NCBI RefSeq assembly: GCF_003060885.1
Contig: NZ_QAIG01000005.1
Span: forward strand, 1-64,000
DNA: 64,000 nt
From: Pseudomonas sp. HMWF032
GTDB taxonomy: Bacteria; Pseudomonadota; Gammaproteobacteria; Pseudomonadales; Pseudomonadaceae
Reading direction: 5' to 3'
Every line of letters begins with the position of its first letter. Positions within the stretch are counted from its first letter, which is position 1. The position numbers and the translations under genes were made by a program. The notes beneath the pieces were generated by a model. That model had not been told where the DNA came from. It saw only the letters and a list, made by a program, of their open reading frames with translations, and did no database searches. This document shows, one piece after another, positions 54,344 through 63,742 of the stretch.

Positions 54344-55699
54344 TTACCCGGCAATCAGCTCCTTCGCCGCCTGGCGGTGATCGGCGATCAGCTTGGCCAC
54401 ATCCAGGCCTTCGATCTGGCCGTCAATCACCCGCCACTGGCCGCCGATCATCATCCGGTCGGCCTTGTCGGCGCCGCACAGCAGCAGCGCGGAAATCGGG
54501 TCGTGGCTGCCGGAGAAGCGCAGCTCATCCAGTTTGAAGAAGGCCAGGTCGGCCTGCTTGCCCACGGCCAGCTCGCCAATATCGCTGCGACCCAGCAGCT
54601 TGGCCGAACCCTTGCTGGCCCAGCCCAGTACCAATTCCGGGGTGATTTTTTCGGCGCCGTAGCGCAGGCGCTGGATATACAAAGCCTGACGCGCTTCGAG
54701 GATCATGTTCGAGGCATCGTTGGACGCCGAACCATCCACGCCGAGGCCGATCGGTGCGCCGGCCGCTTCCAGTTCAAGGGTCGGGCAGATGCCCGAGGCC
54801 AGGCGCATGTTCGAGCTTGGGCAGTGGCAGATACCGGTGCCGGCCTGGCCCAGGCGCGCAATTTCGTCCGGGTTGAAGTGGATGCCATGCGCCAGCCAGG
54901 TGCGTGAGCTGAGCCAGCCGACGCTGTCCAGATAGTCCACGGTGCGCAAGCCGAAGCGCTGCAGGCAGAAGTCCTCTTCATCGAGGGTTTCCGCCAGGTG
55001 GGTGTGCAGGCGTACGTCCAGCTCCTCGGCCAGTTCGGCGCTCTGGCGCATGATTTCCTGGGTTACCGAGAACGGTGAGCAGGGTGCCAGGGCGATCTGG
55101 ATCTGCGCGCCGTCGCCGCGCTGGTGGTAGTCCTGGATCAAGCGCTGGCTGTCGGCCAGGATCACTTCGCCCTGTTGCACGGTCTGCTGCGGCGGCAGGC
55201 CGCCATCGGCCTCGCCCAGGCTCATCGAACCACGGGTGAGCATGGCGCGCATGCCCAGTTCGCGCACGGCTTCGACCTGTACATCGATGGCGTTTTCCAG
55301 GCCGCCGGGGAACAGGTAATGGTGATCCGCCGCGGTGCTGCAACCGGACAGCAGCAGTTCGGCCAGGGCTACTTTACTGGCCAGGGCGAGCTTCTCGGGC
55401 GTCAGGCGGGCCCATACCGGGTACAGGGTTTTCAGCCAGGGAAACAATGGCTGGTTGACCACCGGACCCCAGGCGCGGGTGAGGGTTTGATAGAAGTGGT
55501 GGTGGGTGTTGATCAGGCCCGGCAGCACCACATGCTCGCGGGCATCGAAGGTGCGAGTGCAGGGTTGGCTCGGCTGCTGGCCGACGTTGAGCAGTTCGCT
55601 GATCACACCGTCTTCAATCACCAAGCCGCCGGCAGCGTCGAGGTTGTTGGCAGTGAAGATGGCGAGGGGGTTTTTGATCCAGATACGTGTAGCAGCCAT
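54344..55699 (-). CDS. 8-oxoguanine deaminase (amidohydrolase)
   Basis: 451 residues. Metal motif HHH in LPGLINTHHHFYQTL (HxH), later His in RLHTHLAET, catalytic Glu in HLAETLDEE, His in WLAHGIHF and Asp in GLGVDGSASNDASNM. The sequence resembles P. aeruginosa PA0142, which turns 8-oxoguanine into urate. Closely related ones act on other purine or pyrimidine products. It stands alone; the next gene on that strand is a GNAT 170 bp upstream. Confidence 0.88.
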   Translation of the reverse strand: MAATRIWIKNPLAIFTANNLDAAGGLVIEDGVISELLNVGQQPSQPCTRTFDAREHVVLPGLINTHHHFYQTLTRAWGPVVNQPLFPWLKTLYPVWARLTPEKLALASKVALAELLLSGCSTAADHHYLFPGGLENAIDVQVEAVRELGMRAMLTRGSMSLGEADGGLPPQQTVQQGEVILADSQRLIQDYHQRGDGAQIQIALAPCSPFSVTQEIMRQSAELAEELDVRLHTHLAETLDEEDFCLQRFGLRTVDYLDSVGWLSSRTWLAHGIHFNPDEIARLGQAGTGICHCPSSNMRLASGICPTLELEAAGAPIGLGVDGSASNDASNMILEARQALYIQRLRYGAEKITPELVLGWASKGSAKLLGRSDIGELAVGKQADLAFFKLDELRFSGSHDPISALLLCGADKADRMMIGGQWRVIDGQIEGLDVAKLIADHRQAAKELIAG

Positions 55700-55868
55700 T
55701 GAGTTGGCTCCTCTGAAGTGGGGTTCAGGTTAGCCAGCTCAGTGTTTACCCTGTCTGCTGATCCAGGTGCGCGGCCGGCGCAGGTGGCCGGGCGTGGCGC
55801 AAAAGATAGCGCCGTAATCTGCCTGCGGCAAGAGCGCATGGCAGAATTTCTGACCACGAGGTCAGTGC

Positions 55869-56324
55869 TTAGAATAGCTTGCGGTACTGCACAAACCCCG
55901 AGCGCTCGGCGATGCGCTCATACAGCAGCATGGCCTTGGCGTTGCTCTCATGGGTCAGCCAGTGCACCCGTGAACAGCCGTGCTGTTTGGCCTGCTGGTA
56001 GACGTATTCGATTAGCTGGCGCCCGGCACCGTTGCTGCGCACGTCCTTGCCGATAAACAGGTCCTGCAGGTAGCAGTAGTCGCCGGTGGTCCAAGTCGAT
56101 CGATGGTAGATCCAGTGCACCAAACCGATCGGCTGGCCTTCGTGCCAGGCCAGCGCGGCGTGCATCGGTTCGGCCGGATCGAGAAAGCGCTGCCAGGTGG
56201 TGTCGCTGGTCGCTGTGGCGATCTCGGTCATATAGAACCGTTGATAGCCCTGCCACAGCGGCAGCCAGACCGCATGATCGGCGGCAGTCACAGGGCGGAT
56301 CTCGACGGGGATGCGAACGGGCAT
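55869..56324 (-). CDS. GNAT acetyltransferase
   Basis: 151 residues. The CoA loop region reads QDLFIGKDVRSNGAGRQLIEYVY, and the end is SNAKAMLLYERIAERSGFVQYRK. About 60 per cent of the visible residues match the partial GNAT at 63743-64000 (HWIYHRS against QWIFHRT, CSRVHWLTHESN against CSRVHWLTQETN). The two are paralogues flanking a 7.4-kb stretch. The substrate is unknown. Confidence 0.88.
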   Translation of the reverse strand: MPVRIPVEIRPVTAADHAVWLPLWQGYQRFYMTEIATATSDTTWQRFLDPAEPMHAALAWHEGQPIGLVHWIYHRSTWTTGDYCYLQDLFIGKDVRSNGAGRQLIEYVYQQAKQHGCSRVHWLTHESNAKAMLLYERIAERSGFVQYRKLF

Positions 56325-56382
56325 GGCGACACTCTCCTTGGCTGGGTAAAACCCTTACAGCCTAGCCGTAAGGGCCCAAGCT

Positions 56383-57369
56383 TCAATCGGCGCGTTCACC
56401 ACAGACATCCAGGGCGAACCAGTGTTCGACTTCGGCCTGGCTCAGGCCCACACCGAGCAGGGCGAACAGCTTGCCCAGCGCCGCTTCGCGGGTCATGCCG
56501 CCGGCGGAAATCAGCCCGGCGCTGGCCAGTTGACTGCCGGCGGCATACACGCCGAATTCGACATGGCCGTGCGGGCACTGGCTGATCGCCGCCAGCACCA
56601 CGCCACGTGCATGGGCGGCCTTGAGCACATCGAGCAGTTCAGCGTTGTCTGACGGGCCTGTGCCGCTGCCATAGCACTCCAGCAGCAGGCCTTGCACGCC
56701 GCTGTCCAGCAGGGCGCGCACGTGGTTTGCCTGGATACCGGGGTAAAACGGCAGTACGGCCAGATTGACCGGTTGTCGCGTCTGGCGGTAATCGATAGTC
56801 GCCGGGATGCTCTCGGCGCGGGCGCTCTGGCGCTGACGCGGCAGCACGTGAAAGGCGTCGAAGGCATCGCTGCGCAGTTTGCTGACCCGTGCGCCGTGCA
56901 GCAGCGCACCGTTGAAATACAGGTGCACACCGTGCGCGACGCCCGCTTGCAGCGCGCGCATGGCGCCGAACAGGTTGCCCCAGGCATCGCTGCCCTCGGC
57001 GCCGGCCGGCAGCATCGAACCGCTGAGGATTACCGGCACCGGCAGACCCAGCAGCAGAAAGCTCAGGGCGGCGGCGCTGTAGGCCAGGGTGTCGGTACCG
57101 TGCAGCAGCAGTACGCCGTCGCAGCCGTCCTGCTCGATGCCGGCGCGAATCGCCGCGACCATTGCCAGCCAGTTGTGCTGGTTCATATTGGCGCTGTCGA
57201 TTGGCGGCAGCAGCTCGCGGAAGGTCCATTGCGGCAATGCCAGGGACTGTCTGCTTTGTTCGGCGCGCAGACGTGCTTCGAAGCCGGATGCAGGGGCCAG
57301 GCCATTCGCGCTCATCTGCATGCCGATGGTGCCGCCGGTGTAGAGCACCAGAAGATTGCTAGAACCCAT
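56383..57369 (-). CDS. ansA: L-asparaginase I (cytoplasmic type)
   Basis: 328 residues from ATG 57369. First catalytic Thr in LLVLYTGGTIGMQ, second triad part in VLLLHGTDTLAYSAAAL (Thr, Asp). LLLECYGSGTGPSDN closes the active-site region. There is no signal peptide, so it is cytoplasmic. It hydrolyses asparagine to aspartate and ammonia. A bidirectional terminator separates it from the symporter gene upstream, although both point left. Confidence 0.93.
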   Translation of the reverse strand: MGSSNLLVLYTGGTIGMQMSANGLAPASGFEARLRAEQSRQSLALPQWTFRELLPPIDSANMNQHNWLAMVAAIRAGIEQDGCDGVLLLHGTDTLAYSAAALSFLLLGLPVPVILSGSMLPAGAEGSDAWGNLFGAMRALQAGVAHGVHLYFNGALLHGARVSKLRSDAFDAFHVLPRQRQSARAESIPATIDYRQTRQPVNLAVLPFYPGIQANHVRALLDSGVQGLLLECYGSGTGPSDNAELLDVLKAAHARGVVLAAISQCPHGHVEFGVYAAGSQLASAGLISAGGMTREAALGKLFALLGVGLSQAEVEHWFALDVCGERAD

Positions 57370-57403
57370 CAGGGGTCTCCGTACTTTCACTGTTCTTATA
57401 AGA

Positions 57404-57428
57404 AAACAGGGGGCCTAGCCCCCTGTTT
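57404..57428. terminator. Bidirectional terminator between symporter and asparaginase
   Basis: AAACAGGGGG-CCTAG-CCCCCTGTTT, a perfect 10-bp stem with A/T ends. It lies 21 bp past the stop of the symporter gene (minus strand) and 35 bp upstream of the asparaginase ATG. Confidence 0.88.
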
Positions 57429-57448
57429 GTCACAACCGATGCAGGCGC

Positions 57449-58906
57449 TTAGCGCTGATGCACACTGTTGCCGATTTCAGCGTGATCTGCACGTTCCGCA
57501 TATTCGCTGCGCGGCGGATTGGTGGGCCATGCGGCTGGGTCCAGATCCAGATCGGCGAACTGGCGGGCATCAAACACCGGGGTTTTCACCCCAGCCTTGC
57601 GCTGTGCATCGTAGTCGCGCATCACCCGCAGGCCGACCTTGAGTAGCATGGCCAGGGCGATCAGGTTGACGAAGGCCAGGCAGGTCATGGTGATGTCGGC
57701 GAAGGCGAATACTGTGCCCAAGTTCTGCATCGATCCCCAGCAGATCAGCGCCAGGACCAGGCCGCGGTAGGTCAGCAGTGCAGCCTTGCTGCGGCCGACC
57801 AGGAACTGCAGGGCGTTCTCGCCGAGGTAGTAGTTGTAGAGGATGCAGGTGAACACGAACAGGCTCAGTGCCACGCTGATGAAGGTACGCCCCCAGTCGC
57901 CGACCACTGCGGCCAGGGAGTTCTGGGTCAGGACGATGCCATCGCCCTCGAAGCCCGGTGTATAGAAGCCCGACAGCAGGATCAACAGCGCGGTGCAGGT
58001 GCAGATCACGAAGGTGTCGAGGAATACGCTGAACGCCTGCACCACACCTTGCGCAACCGGGTGTTTGACCGAGGCCACGGCGGCGACGTTCGGCGCACTA
58101 CCGAGGCCGGCTTCGTTGGCGAACACGCCACGCTTCACACCCATCACGATGGCGCTGCCGAGCAGGCCGGCAAAGGCCGGCTCGAGGCCGAAGGCACTCT
58201 TGACGATGGTCAGCAGCATGCCGGGAACGTGTTCGATCTGGATGGCGATGACGTAGACGGTGACCGCGATGTAGATCAGGGTCTTGACCGGCACCAGCAG
58301 GTCGGAGACCGCCGCGATGCGCTTGATCCCGCCGATAAACACCAGGCCCAGCAGCACGGCCAGGCCAATGCCGGTGTACTCGACCGGGAAGCCGAAGGCG
58401 TTCTCCAGCGAATGGGTCACGGTGAACGACTGCAGGCCGTTGAATGCGAAGCCGTAGGTCACCAGCAGCAGCACGGCGAAGGTCATCGCCATCCAGCGCA
58501 ACTTGAGGCCGTGCTGGATGTAGTAGGCCGGGCCGCCGCGGTACAGGCCGTCGCCATCGGCGCGCTTGTAGACCTGTGCCAGGGTGCACTCGAAGAAGCT
58601 GCTGGACATGCCGACCAGCGCGGTTACCCACATCCAGAACACTGCGCCTGGGCCACCCAGGGTCACGGCGATGCCGACCCCGGCGATGTTACCGGCACCG
58701 ACGCGACCAGCCAGGCTGAGCATCAGCGCCTGGAACGAGCTGAGCTGGCCGGCGCTGCCGCGAATCGAGTCCTTGAACACGCTGAACATATGGCCGAAAT
58801 GGCGGAACTGGACGAAACGCGAGCGGATGGTGAAGTAACTGCCGAGGCCGACGATCAGGACGATCAGCAGCTTTCCGGACAGGAAGTCGTTGAGTACTTC
58901 AAGCAT
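57449..58906 (-). CDS. Alanine/glycine:cation symporter (AgcS family)
   Basis: 485 residues with about 11 helices. Family hallmarks: SLAGRVGAGNIAGVGIAVTLGGPGAVFWMW in two parts, KRADGDGLYRGGPAYYIQHGL, ANEAGLGSAPNVAAVASVKHPVAQG. It imports alanine or glycine with sodium or protons. The C-terminus is a soluble tail ending in NSVHQR. It is divergent from the XRE regulator at 59083, which could control it. Confidence 0.93.
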   Translation of the reverse strand: MLEVLNDFLSGKLLIVLIVGLGSYFTIRSRFVQFRHFGHMFSVFKDSIRGSAGQLSSFQALMLSLAGRVGAGNIAGVGIAVTLGGPGAVFWMWVTALVGMSSSFFECTLAQVYKRADGDGLYRGGPAYYIQHGLKLRWMAMTFAVLLLVTYGFAFNGLQSFTVTHSLENAFGFPVEYTGIGLAVLLGLVFIGGIKRIAAVSDLLVPVKTLIYIAVTVYVIAIQIEHVPGMLLTIVKSAFGLEPAFAGLLGSAIVMGVKRGVFANEAGLGSAPNVAAVASVKHPVAQGVVQAFSVFLDTFVICTCTALLILLSGFYTPGFEGDGIVLTQNSLAAVVGDWGRTFISVALSLFVFTCILYNYYLGENALQFLVGRSKAALLTYRGLVLALICWGSMQNLGTVFAFADITMTCLAFVNLIALAMLLKVGLRVMRDYDAQRKAGVKTPVFDARQFADLDLDPAAWPTNPPRSEYAERADHAEIGNSVHQR

Positions 58907-59082
58907 GGGAGGTTCCTCGATTCTTATTGTTCGAGTGGTGGAGTGGCTACTGGGTAGCAGCCCTGTGCGGCTAGGGGGTGCATGGTTGGTCAGAGGCGCT
59001 TGCCGTGCAATTTCGCGGGTGGCGGCGATCTGACGCGAGTTGATGCTAGAATCGCGTCGCTCGCATCACCTGGAAATTCGCC

Positions 59083-59901
59083 ATGTCCGACTGCCTAGGG
59101 CTCAATCTCAAGCTGTTGTGCAGTCACTACCGGTCCATCGCCGAGGTGTGCCGCAAGCTGGCGATCAACCGTGCCCAGTTCAACAAATACCTCAGCGGAC
59201 AGAGCCGGCCGACGGCCTACAACCTCAAGCGTATCTGCGATTTCTTCGGTGTTGAGGCGTACGAACTGAGTCTGCCGGCCGAGCAGTTCGCCGACCTGAT
59301 TGGCGCCCGTACACCGGATCAGCTCGCGGGCAATCGCAGCGACGCCCTGCTGGAACTGCTCAAACCGTTGCGCGCGCATGCCGGCAACCTGTCGCGCTAT
59401 TGCGGTTACTACTTCGAGTACTCCAACTGCATGTCGGTGCCGGGCACCGTGCTGCTGTCGCTGGTGCAGCTGTGGGAAGAAGACGGCGATTTTCTCTTCG
59501 AACGCCAGGAACGTCAGGAACGTTCCGCCAGTGCCGATGTGCAGGGTGAGGACTGGGTGCGCTGCCGTTACCTGGGCGCGGCCTTCCAGCTGCAGGACCG
59601 GTTGTTTCTGATGGACTATGAATCGCTGACCCTCAACGAGATGAGCCAGACCATCCTCATCCCCAGCTACAAGAGCCGCATCACCCGCCTCAATGGCCTG
59701 AAAACCGGCGTCTCCAGCGGCGACCGCCGTAGCCCGGCCTGCACCCGCGTGGTGTGGGAATACCTGGGCACGGAGATCAACCGCATCAGCGCCTACCGCC
59801 AGGTGCGCCTGTACCGCCCGGACGATCCACGGATCGACGATGACGTGCGCCAGCGCCTGGCCGACGCACCGCTGAAGAACGGCTTGTTTGAGATCGAGTG
59901 A
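59083..59901 (+). CDS. XRE-family transcriptional regulator
   Basis: 272 residues. N-terminal helix-turn-helix (about 5-62) has RSIAEVCRKLAINRAQFNKYLSG and RPTAYNLKRICDFFGV. A large C-terminal domain (about 75-270) has RYCGYYFEYSNCMSVPGT and RITRLNGLKTGVSSGDRRSPACTR. It resembles regulators of amino-acid or amine transport in Pseudomonas. Divergent from the AgcS symporter across 176 bp, so it may regulate that gene. The ligand is not known. Confidence 0.85.
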   Translation: MSDCLGLNLKLLCSHYRSIAEVCRKLAINRAQFNKYLSGQSRPTAYNLKRICDFFGVEAYELSLPAEQFADLIGARTPDQLAGNRSDALLELLKPLRAHAGNLSRYCGYYFEYSNCMSVPGTVLLSLVQLWEEDGDFLFERQERQERSASADVQGEDWVRCRYLGAAFQLQDRLFLMDYESLTLNEMSQTILIPSYKSRITRLNGLKTGVSSGDRRSPACTRVVWEYLGTEINRISAYRQVRLYRPDDPRIDDDVRQRLADAPLKNGLFEIE

Positions 59902-59977
59902 GTCACTGGGCCGGTCCGCGTGATGGCGTGAGCTGCAGCCCTCAGGTCCATCACCACAGCGGGGCGCGTTGTTGCTG

Positions 59978-62881
59978 TCAGAACCCCATTTGCCATTGCG
60001 CGACAATCGCGTGGTTCTGCGCGTTGCTGCCCAACTCGCCGCTGTAACCCATGCTGAGGCTTTGGGTGCTGCTCAGGTCGATGTTGACGCCGGTATCGAG
60101 CAGCAGGCTGTTGCGGTCCAGGGCGCTGCCTTCGACGCTGAAGGCGCTGCCGCCGCTGAGGAAGGACTGGCGGGTCGTGCTGTCGACGTTACCGTAGGTG
60201 TGGCGCCAGGCCGCTGATAGATACGGGGTGAACGGCGTGCCGTTCGCCAGCCTGTTGAGGTGGGCCAGGCGCACACCGAAGGTGCTGGTGAGGTTGCCTT
60301 GGTCCTGGTCATCCACCTGCAGTGCGGCGGCGCCGCCTTTTTCGTCGTAGCTGTCGCGGGCATAGTACTGGTAGCCCAGGGCGGCAAAGGGTTCAGCCTG
60401 CACCTTACCACTGCCCATGGCGTAGCCCAGCTCGCTGAAGGCCTGGAAGCTCTCGGCATCATAGCGGCCACGCAGGCGGTCGCTGAAGCCGGCAAAGGCC
60501 ACTTCGCGTTTGCTTTGACCATCGTGAAGGCTGTAGGCCGCGCCCAGACGTAAAGCCAGTGGGCCGCTTTGGCGCAGGCTGTAGACGCCCAGATGCATGC
60601 TGTCGGTATCACCGTTGAAACCGCTGCCAGCTTCCAGATCGGTACGTGAATACCCGCCAAGCACGCCCAGGCGCCAGTCGCCAGCCACAGCCCAATCCAC
60701 GCCGGCTATGGCGCCGCGAGACTCGCTGTCCAGGTCGTGGCCACTCTGACTGCCGTCGAGGCGGCCGCGGCTACCCAGTGCCTGGACCCAGAGCCGACCG
60801 CGTGCGGAAGGGTCATTGAGATTGCGGGCTCCGGTCGGCACGCCCGTGGCCGCCAGCAGCGGACCATCCTCCAGTAATCGTGAACTCTGCAGGTTGCCGC
60901 CCAGACCACTGCTGAAAGATTGCATAGCACCGAGCATGACGCCGCTGACCTGGCTTGTGCTGCCCAGAGTGCTGCCAGCCAGGCTGGCGTTGTTCGGCGC
61001 GGCCAGCTGGTTCAAGGCCTCGCGGGCTTCGCCGGTGCTGCGGGTGACCAGGGCGTTATAGAGCTGCGGGCTGCCCTGGGCGCTGATGCTGCCGGCGACC
61101 TTGGCGCCGTTGCCATTGCCGGCCACGTCGGCGAAGGCGACATCATTGCGGTGCAGGTCCAGCTCCACGCTGTCAGCGGCGTAACGCAGGGTCGGGGTGA
61201 GGAAGGCGAAATTGCTGGTGACGCTGGCGAAGCGACCGCTGACGCCAGCATCGGCCTGGATTACCTGATAGTGGCGGGTGTTCGGGTAGCTGCCGGCGCT
61301 GGCGCGCACCTCCAGGCGGGCGCCATCGAGGGCGACGTGGCCGTCGGCCAGCAGCGGGCTGTGGCTGCCATCGGCGGATACAGCGAAGGCCAGGGTGGAG
61401 CCGGCGGCCAGGTTGAGGTGATGGACATGACCGCCACCGGCGTAGGTACCGCCGGCGTGGATATCGAGGGTGCCGCCGATACGACCGAGGTTTACCAACT
61501 CGGCACCGGCGAGCACACGTCCGCCTTCGCTGAAGTCATGGCTGTCGAGGGTCCAGCGCCCGGCCTTGACCGCTAGCCATTCAATGTTGACGCTGTTGCC
61601 GAAGCTGCCGCCAGCGGTGTCATCCAGGCTCAGAACATCGCGGCCCGCGCCGCCGTCCACCCGGCCGACGAATTGGCTGCCACTGCGCAGGGTCAGGCTG
61701 TCGGCGCCGCCGCCCAGATCCAGGGCCACGCCGCCGGTGCTGCTGATCAGGCCGCTGTTGATCACGGTGTCGTTCTGCCCGCCGATGATGCGCACGGCAT
61801 CGCCGCCCAGACCGAGGATCTGCCCGACGTTCTCCAGGTAGGTGGCGTAGGGTGCCCCGCCAGTGGCGCTGTCGTCGATGAGGATGGCGTTGGCCGCGCC
61901 GCTGATGGTCGCGCCAGCGCGGTTGTAGATCGTGCCGCCGCCCATGGCGATGCCTTCGCTGGTGTTGGCCGAGCCGTCCTTGAAGCCGCCGGCGCCGGTG
62001 CCTTCGATGATGCCGTGGTTGTCGATCCAGCCTTCGCCATCGATGTCCACGCCATCGCCGTCACCGTCCGCTACCAGGCCGTTGTAAGCGCCGCTGATGC
62101 GTCCGTAGTTGGTAACGCGGCCGTTGCCATCGGAGCCGAACCCCGAGCCATTGCGGCCGATCACCACGCCGCTGGCATGGTTGATCAGCTCGGCGCCAAC
62201 ATCGGTGGTGATGCCGTGGCGGCCGCCGGAAAGGGTGCCGTGGTTTTCCACCTTGCCGCCGCTGGAGGCGTCGAAGTCGATGCCATCGTACTTGGCGTCG
62301 GCGTTGCTCATGTCACCGCTACTGATGGTGCCGTGGTTGATGATGGTGGCGTTGTTGCCGACGCGCATGGCGTCTTCCTTCACGCCGCGTATCAGGCCGG
62401 TGGCGCGGTTGGTGATGTCGATCTGCACATTGGTCTTGAGGTCCTTGAGCATGATCGCGCGGTCGGTCTGGGAGATGAGGGTGCCGGCGTTGTCGATGCT
62501 CACGCGGGTGCCGGCCAGGTTGCCGCTGATGCGGATGCCCTGTTTGGCGGCGTCGATGGTGGCGCCTTCGCGGTTGATGATCTGGTATGTGCGTGCGGGG
62601 TTGCTGCCCGAGCTGTCGAGGCCGCGGTCGCCAGTGGACTTGATCAGGCCGCGGTTATCGACGATCACCCCGGTGCCGCTGGTGGCGTTCTTCAGCTCCA
62701 CGCTCTTGCCGCTGGTGGTGATGCTGCCCGTGCCGTCGACCTGCAGGGTGGTTTCTCCGCTGAGTACCTGACCGGTTGTGGTGGCACTGTCCACCGTGAC
62801 GGTGGCGGCCCCGGCCAGGGAGGTGACGCCGCATACGGCGAGGGCGATGCAGTGGGCGAGCGGAGCACGCGTGCGGTTCAT
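59978..62881 (-). CDS. Type V autotransporter adhesin-like protein
   Basis: 967 residues from ATG 62881, which begins a signal peptide (about 1-26, ending SLAGAA). The passenger (about 27-680) is rich in short beta-helix rungs with Asn-Gly-His turns, such as NHGTISSGDM, NHGTLSGGRHG, NYGRISGAYNG and NAGTLISQTDR. The C-terminal autotransporter barrel (about 690-967) ends in QWQMGF with terminal Phe. The passenger has no visible protease or esterase motif, so adhesion or biofilm is the likely role. A 200-bp promoter region lies upstream before the next gene. Confidence 0.9.
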   Translation of the reverse strand: MNRTRAPLAHCIALAVCGVTSLAGAATVTVDSATTTGQVLSGETTLQVDGTGSITTSGKSVELKNATSGTGVIVDNRGLIKSTGDRGLDSSGSNPARTYQIINREGATIDAAKQGIRISGNLAGTRVSIDNAGTLISQTDRAIMLKDLKTNVQIDITNRATGLIRGVKEDAMRVGNNATIINHGTISSGDMSNADAKYDGIDFDASSGGKVENHGTLSGGRHGITTDVGAELINHASGVVIGRNGSGFGSDGNGRVTNYGRISGAYNGLVADGDGDGVDIDGEGWIDNHGIIEGTGAGGFKDGSANTSEGIAMGGGTIYNRAGATISGAANAILIDDSATGGAPYATYLENVGQILGLGGDAVRIIGGQNDTVINSGLISSTGGVALDLGGGADSLTLRSGSQFVGRVDGGAGRDVLSLDDTAGGSFGNSVNIEWLAVKAGRWTLDSHDFSEGGRVLAGAELVNLGRIGGTLDIHAGGTYAGGGHVHHLNLAAGSTLAFAVSADGSHSPLLADGHVALDGARLEVRASAGSYPNTRHYQVIQADAGVSGRFASVTSNFAFLTPTLRYAADSVELDLHRNDVAFADVAGNGNGAKVAGSISAQGSPQLYNALVTRSTGEAREALNQLAAPNNASLAGSTLGSTSQVSGVMLGAMQSFSSGLGGNLQSSRLLEDGPLLAATGVPTGARNLNDPSARGRLWVQALGSRGRLDGSQSGHDLDSESRGAIAGVDWAVAGDWRLGVLGGYSRTDLEAGSGFNGDTDSMHLGVYSLRQSGPLALRLGAAYSLHDGQSKREVAFAGFSDRLRGRYDAESFQAFSELGYAMGSGKVQAEPFAALGYQYYARDSYDEKGGAAALQVDDQDQGNLTSTFGVRLAHLNRLANGTPFTPYLSAAWRHTYGNVDSTTRQSFLSGGSAFSVEGSALDRNSLLLDTGVNIDLSSTQSLSMGYSGELGSNAQNHAIVAQWQMGF

Positions 62882-63047
62882 GGCGGCAACCTTGATTGTG
62901 ATATTGGTGGTTGGCCGCCGTTTATAGGGAAAAAGTATTACGACTTCATAACAGACTATTGATAAGTAATAAGCCCACGCTCTGGTCGTGCGCTCAACCA
63001 GGCACGGCTTTCGCCGCCCTGGTTCCGTCGCGTGCCGAGGGTGTCTG

Positions 63048-63728
63048 TCAGTCCCTGCATTCCTCCAGACGGCGCTTCTGCTCACCGTCGGCGCTGAAGT
63101 TGTCCGCCGCCAGCCAGCGCTGGAAGGCCGCCTCGCAGCCTGACCATTCGCGGTCGAGGATGGCAAACCAGGCGGTGTCGCGGTTACGCCCCTTGACCAC
63201 CATATGCTGGCGAAACAGTCCTTCGTAGCGGAAGCCCAAGCGCTCAGCCGCTCGCATGGAACGGGCATTGTCGGCGTTGCATTTCCATTCCAGGCGGCGG
63301 TAGCCGAGCGTGCCGAGCGCCAGTTTGGCCAGCAGATACACCGCCTCGGTCGACGCTGGGCTGCGCTGCATGGCGCGACCGAAAGCGATATGACCAATCT
63401 CGATGCTGCCATCCTTGGGCGTGATGCGCAGAAAACTCAGCAGGCCGACGGCGCGCTGCTGGCGTAGGTCGATCACGCTGAAGAACAGCGGGTCGCGACT
63501 GGCCGCATGACCGCTCTGCCAGGCATCGAACCCCGCACGTTCGCTGAATGGGCCGTAGGGCAGGTACTCCCAAAGCACCGGGTCGCTGTCCGGGCCTTGC
63601 AACGCCTGCCACAGCTCGTCGCCATGGCGCGCCGGGTCGAGCGGTTCGAGACGCACATACTGGCCGTCCAGAGACTCGTGGGCCGGGACGGGCACGGACT
63701 GCCAGTCGTGTAGCGTTTGCTGGGGCAT
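63048..63728 (-). CDS. GNAT acetyltransferase (RimJ/RimL-like)
   Basis: 226 residues. N-terminal strand VRLEPLDPARHGDELWQALQG, then AFGRAMQRSPASTEAVYLLAKLAL, GYRRLEWKCNADNARSMRAAERLGFRYEG and a C-terminal DREWSGCEAAFQRWL. It belongs to the acetyltransferase_3 group that includes ribosomal-protein and small-molecule N-acetylases. The substrate is not known. A further GNAT gene lies 14 bp upstream, and both point left, so they may be co-transcribed. Confidence 0.88.
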   Translation of the reverse strand: MPQQTLHDWQSVPVPAHESLDGQYVRLEPLDPARHGDELWQALQGPDSDPVLWEYLPYGPFSERAGFDAWQSGHAASRDPLFFSVIDLRQQRAVGLLSFLRITPKDGSIEIGHIAFGRAMQRSPASTEAVYLLAKLALGTLGYRRLEWKCNADNARSMRAAERLGFRYEGLFRQHMVVKGRNRDTAWFAILDREWSGCEAAFQRWLAADNFSADGEQKRRLEECRD

Positions 63729-63742
63729 GCTACGGCTCCTGT

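Noticed and set aside
61673..62962. 429-codon plus-strand frame opposite the autotransporter passenger
   Set aside because: Ala/Asp/Val-rich shadow of a repetitive Gly/Asn-rich gene; no ribosome site or motif.
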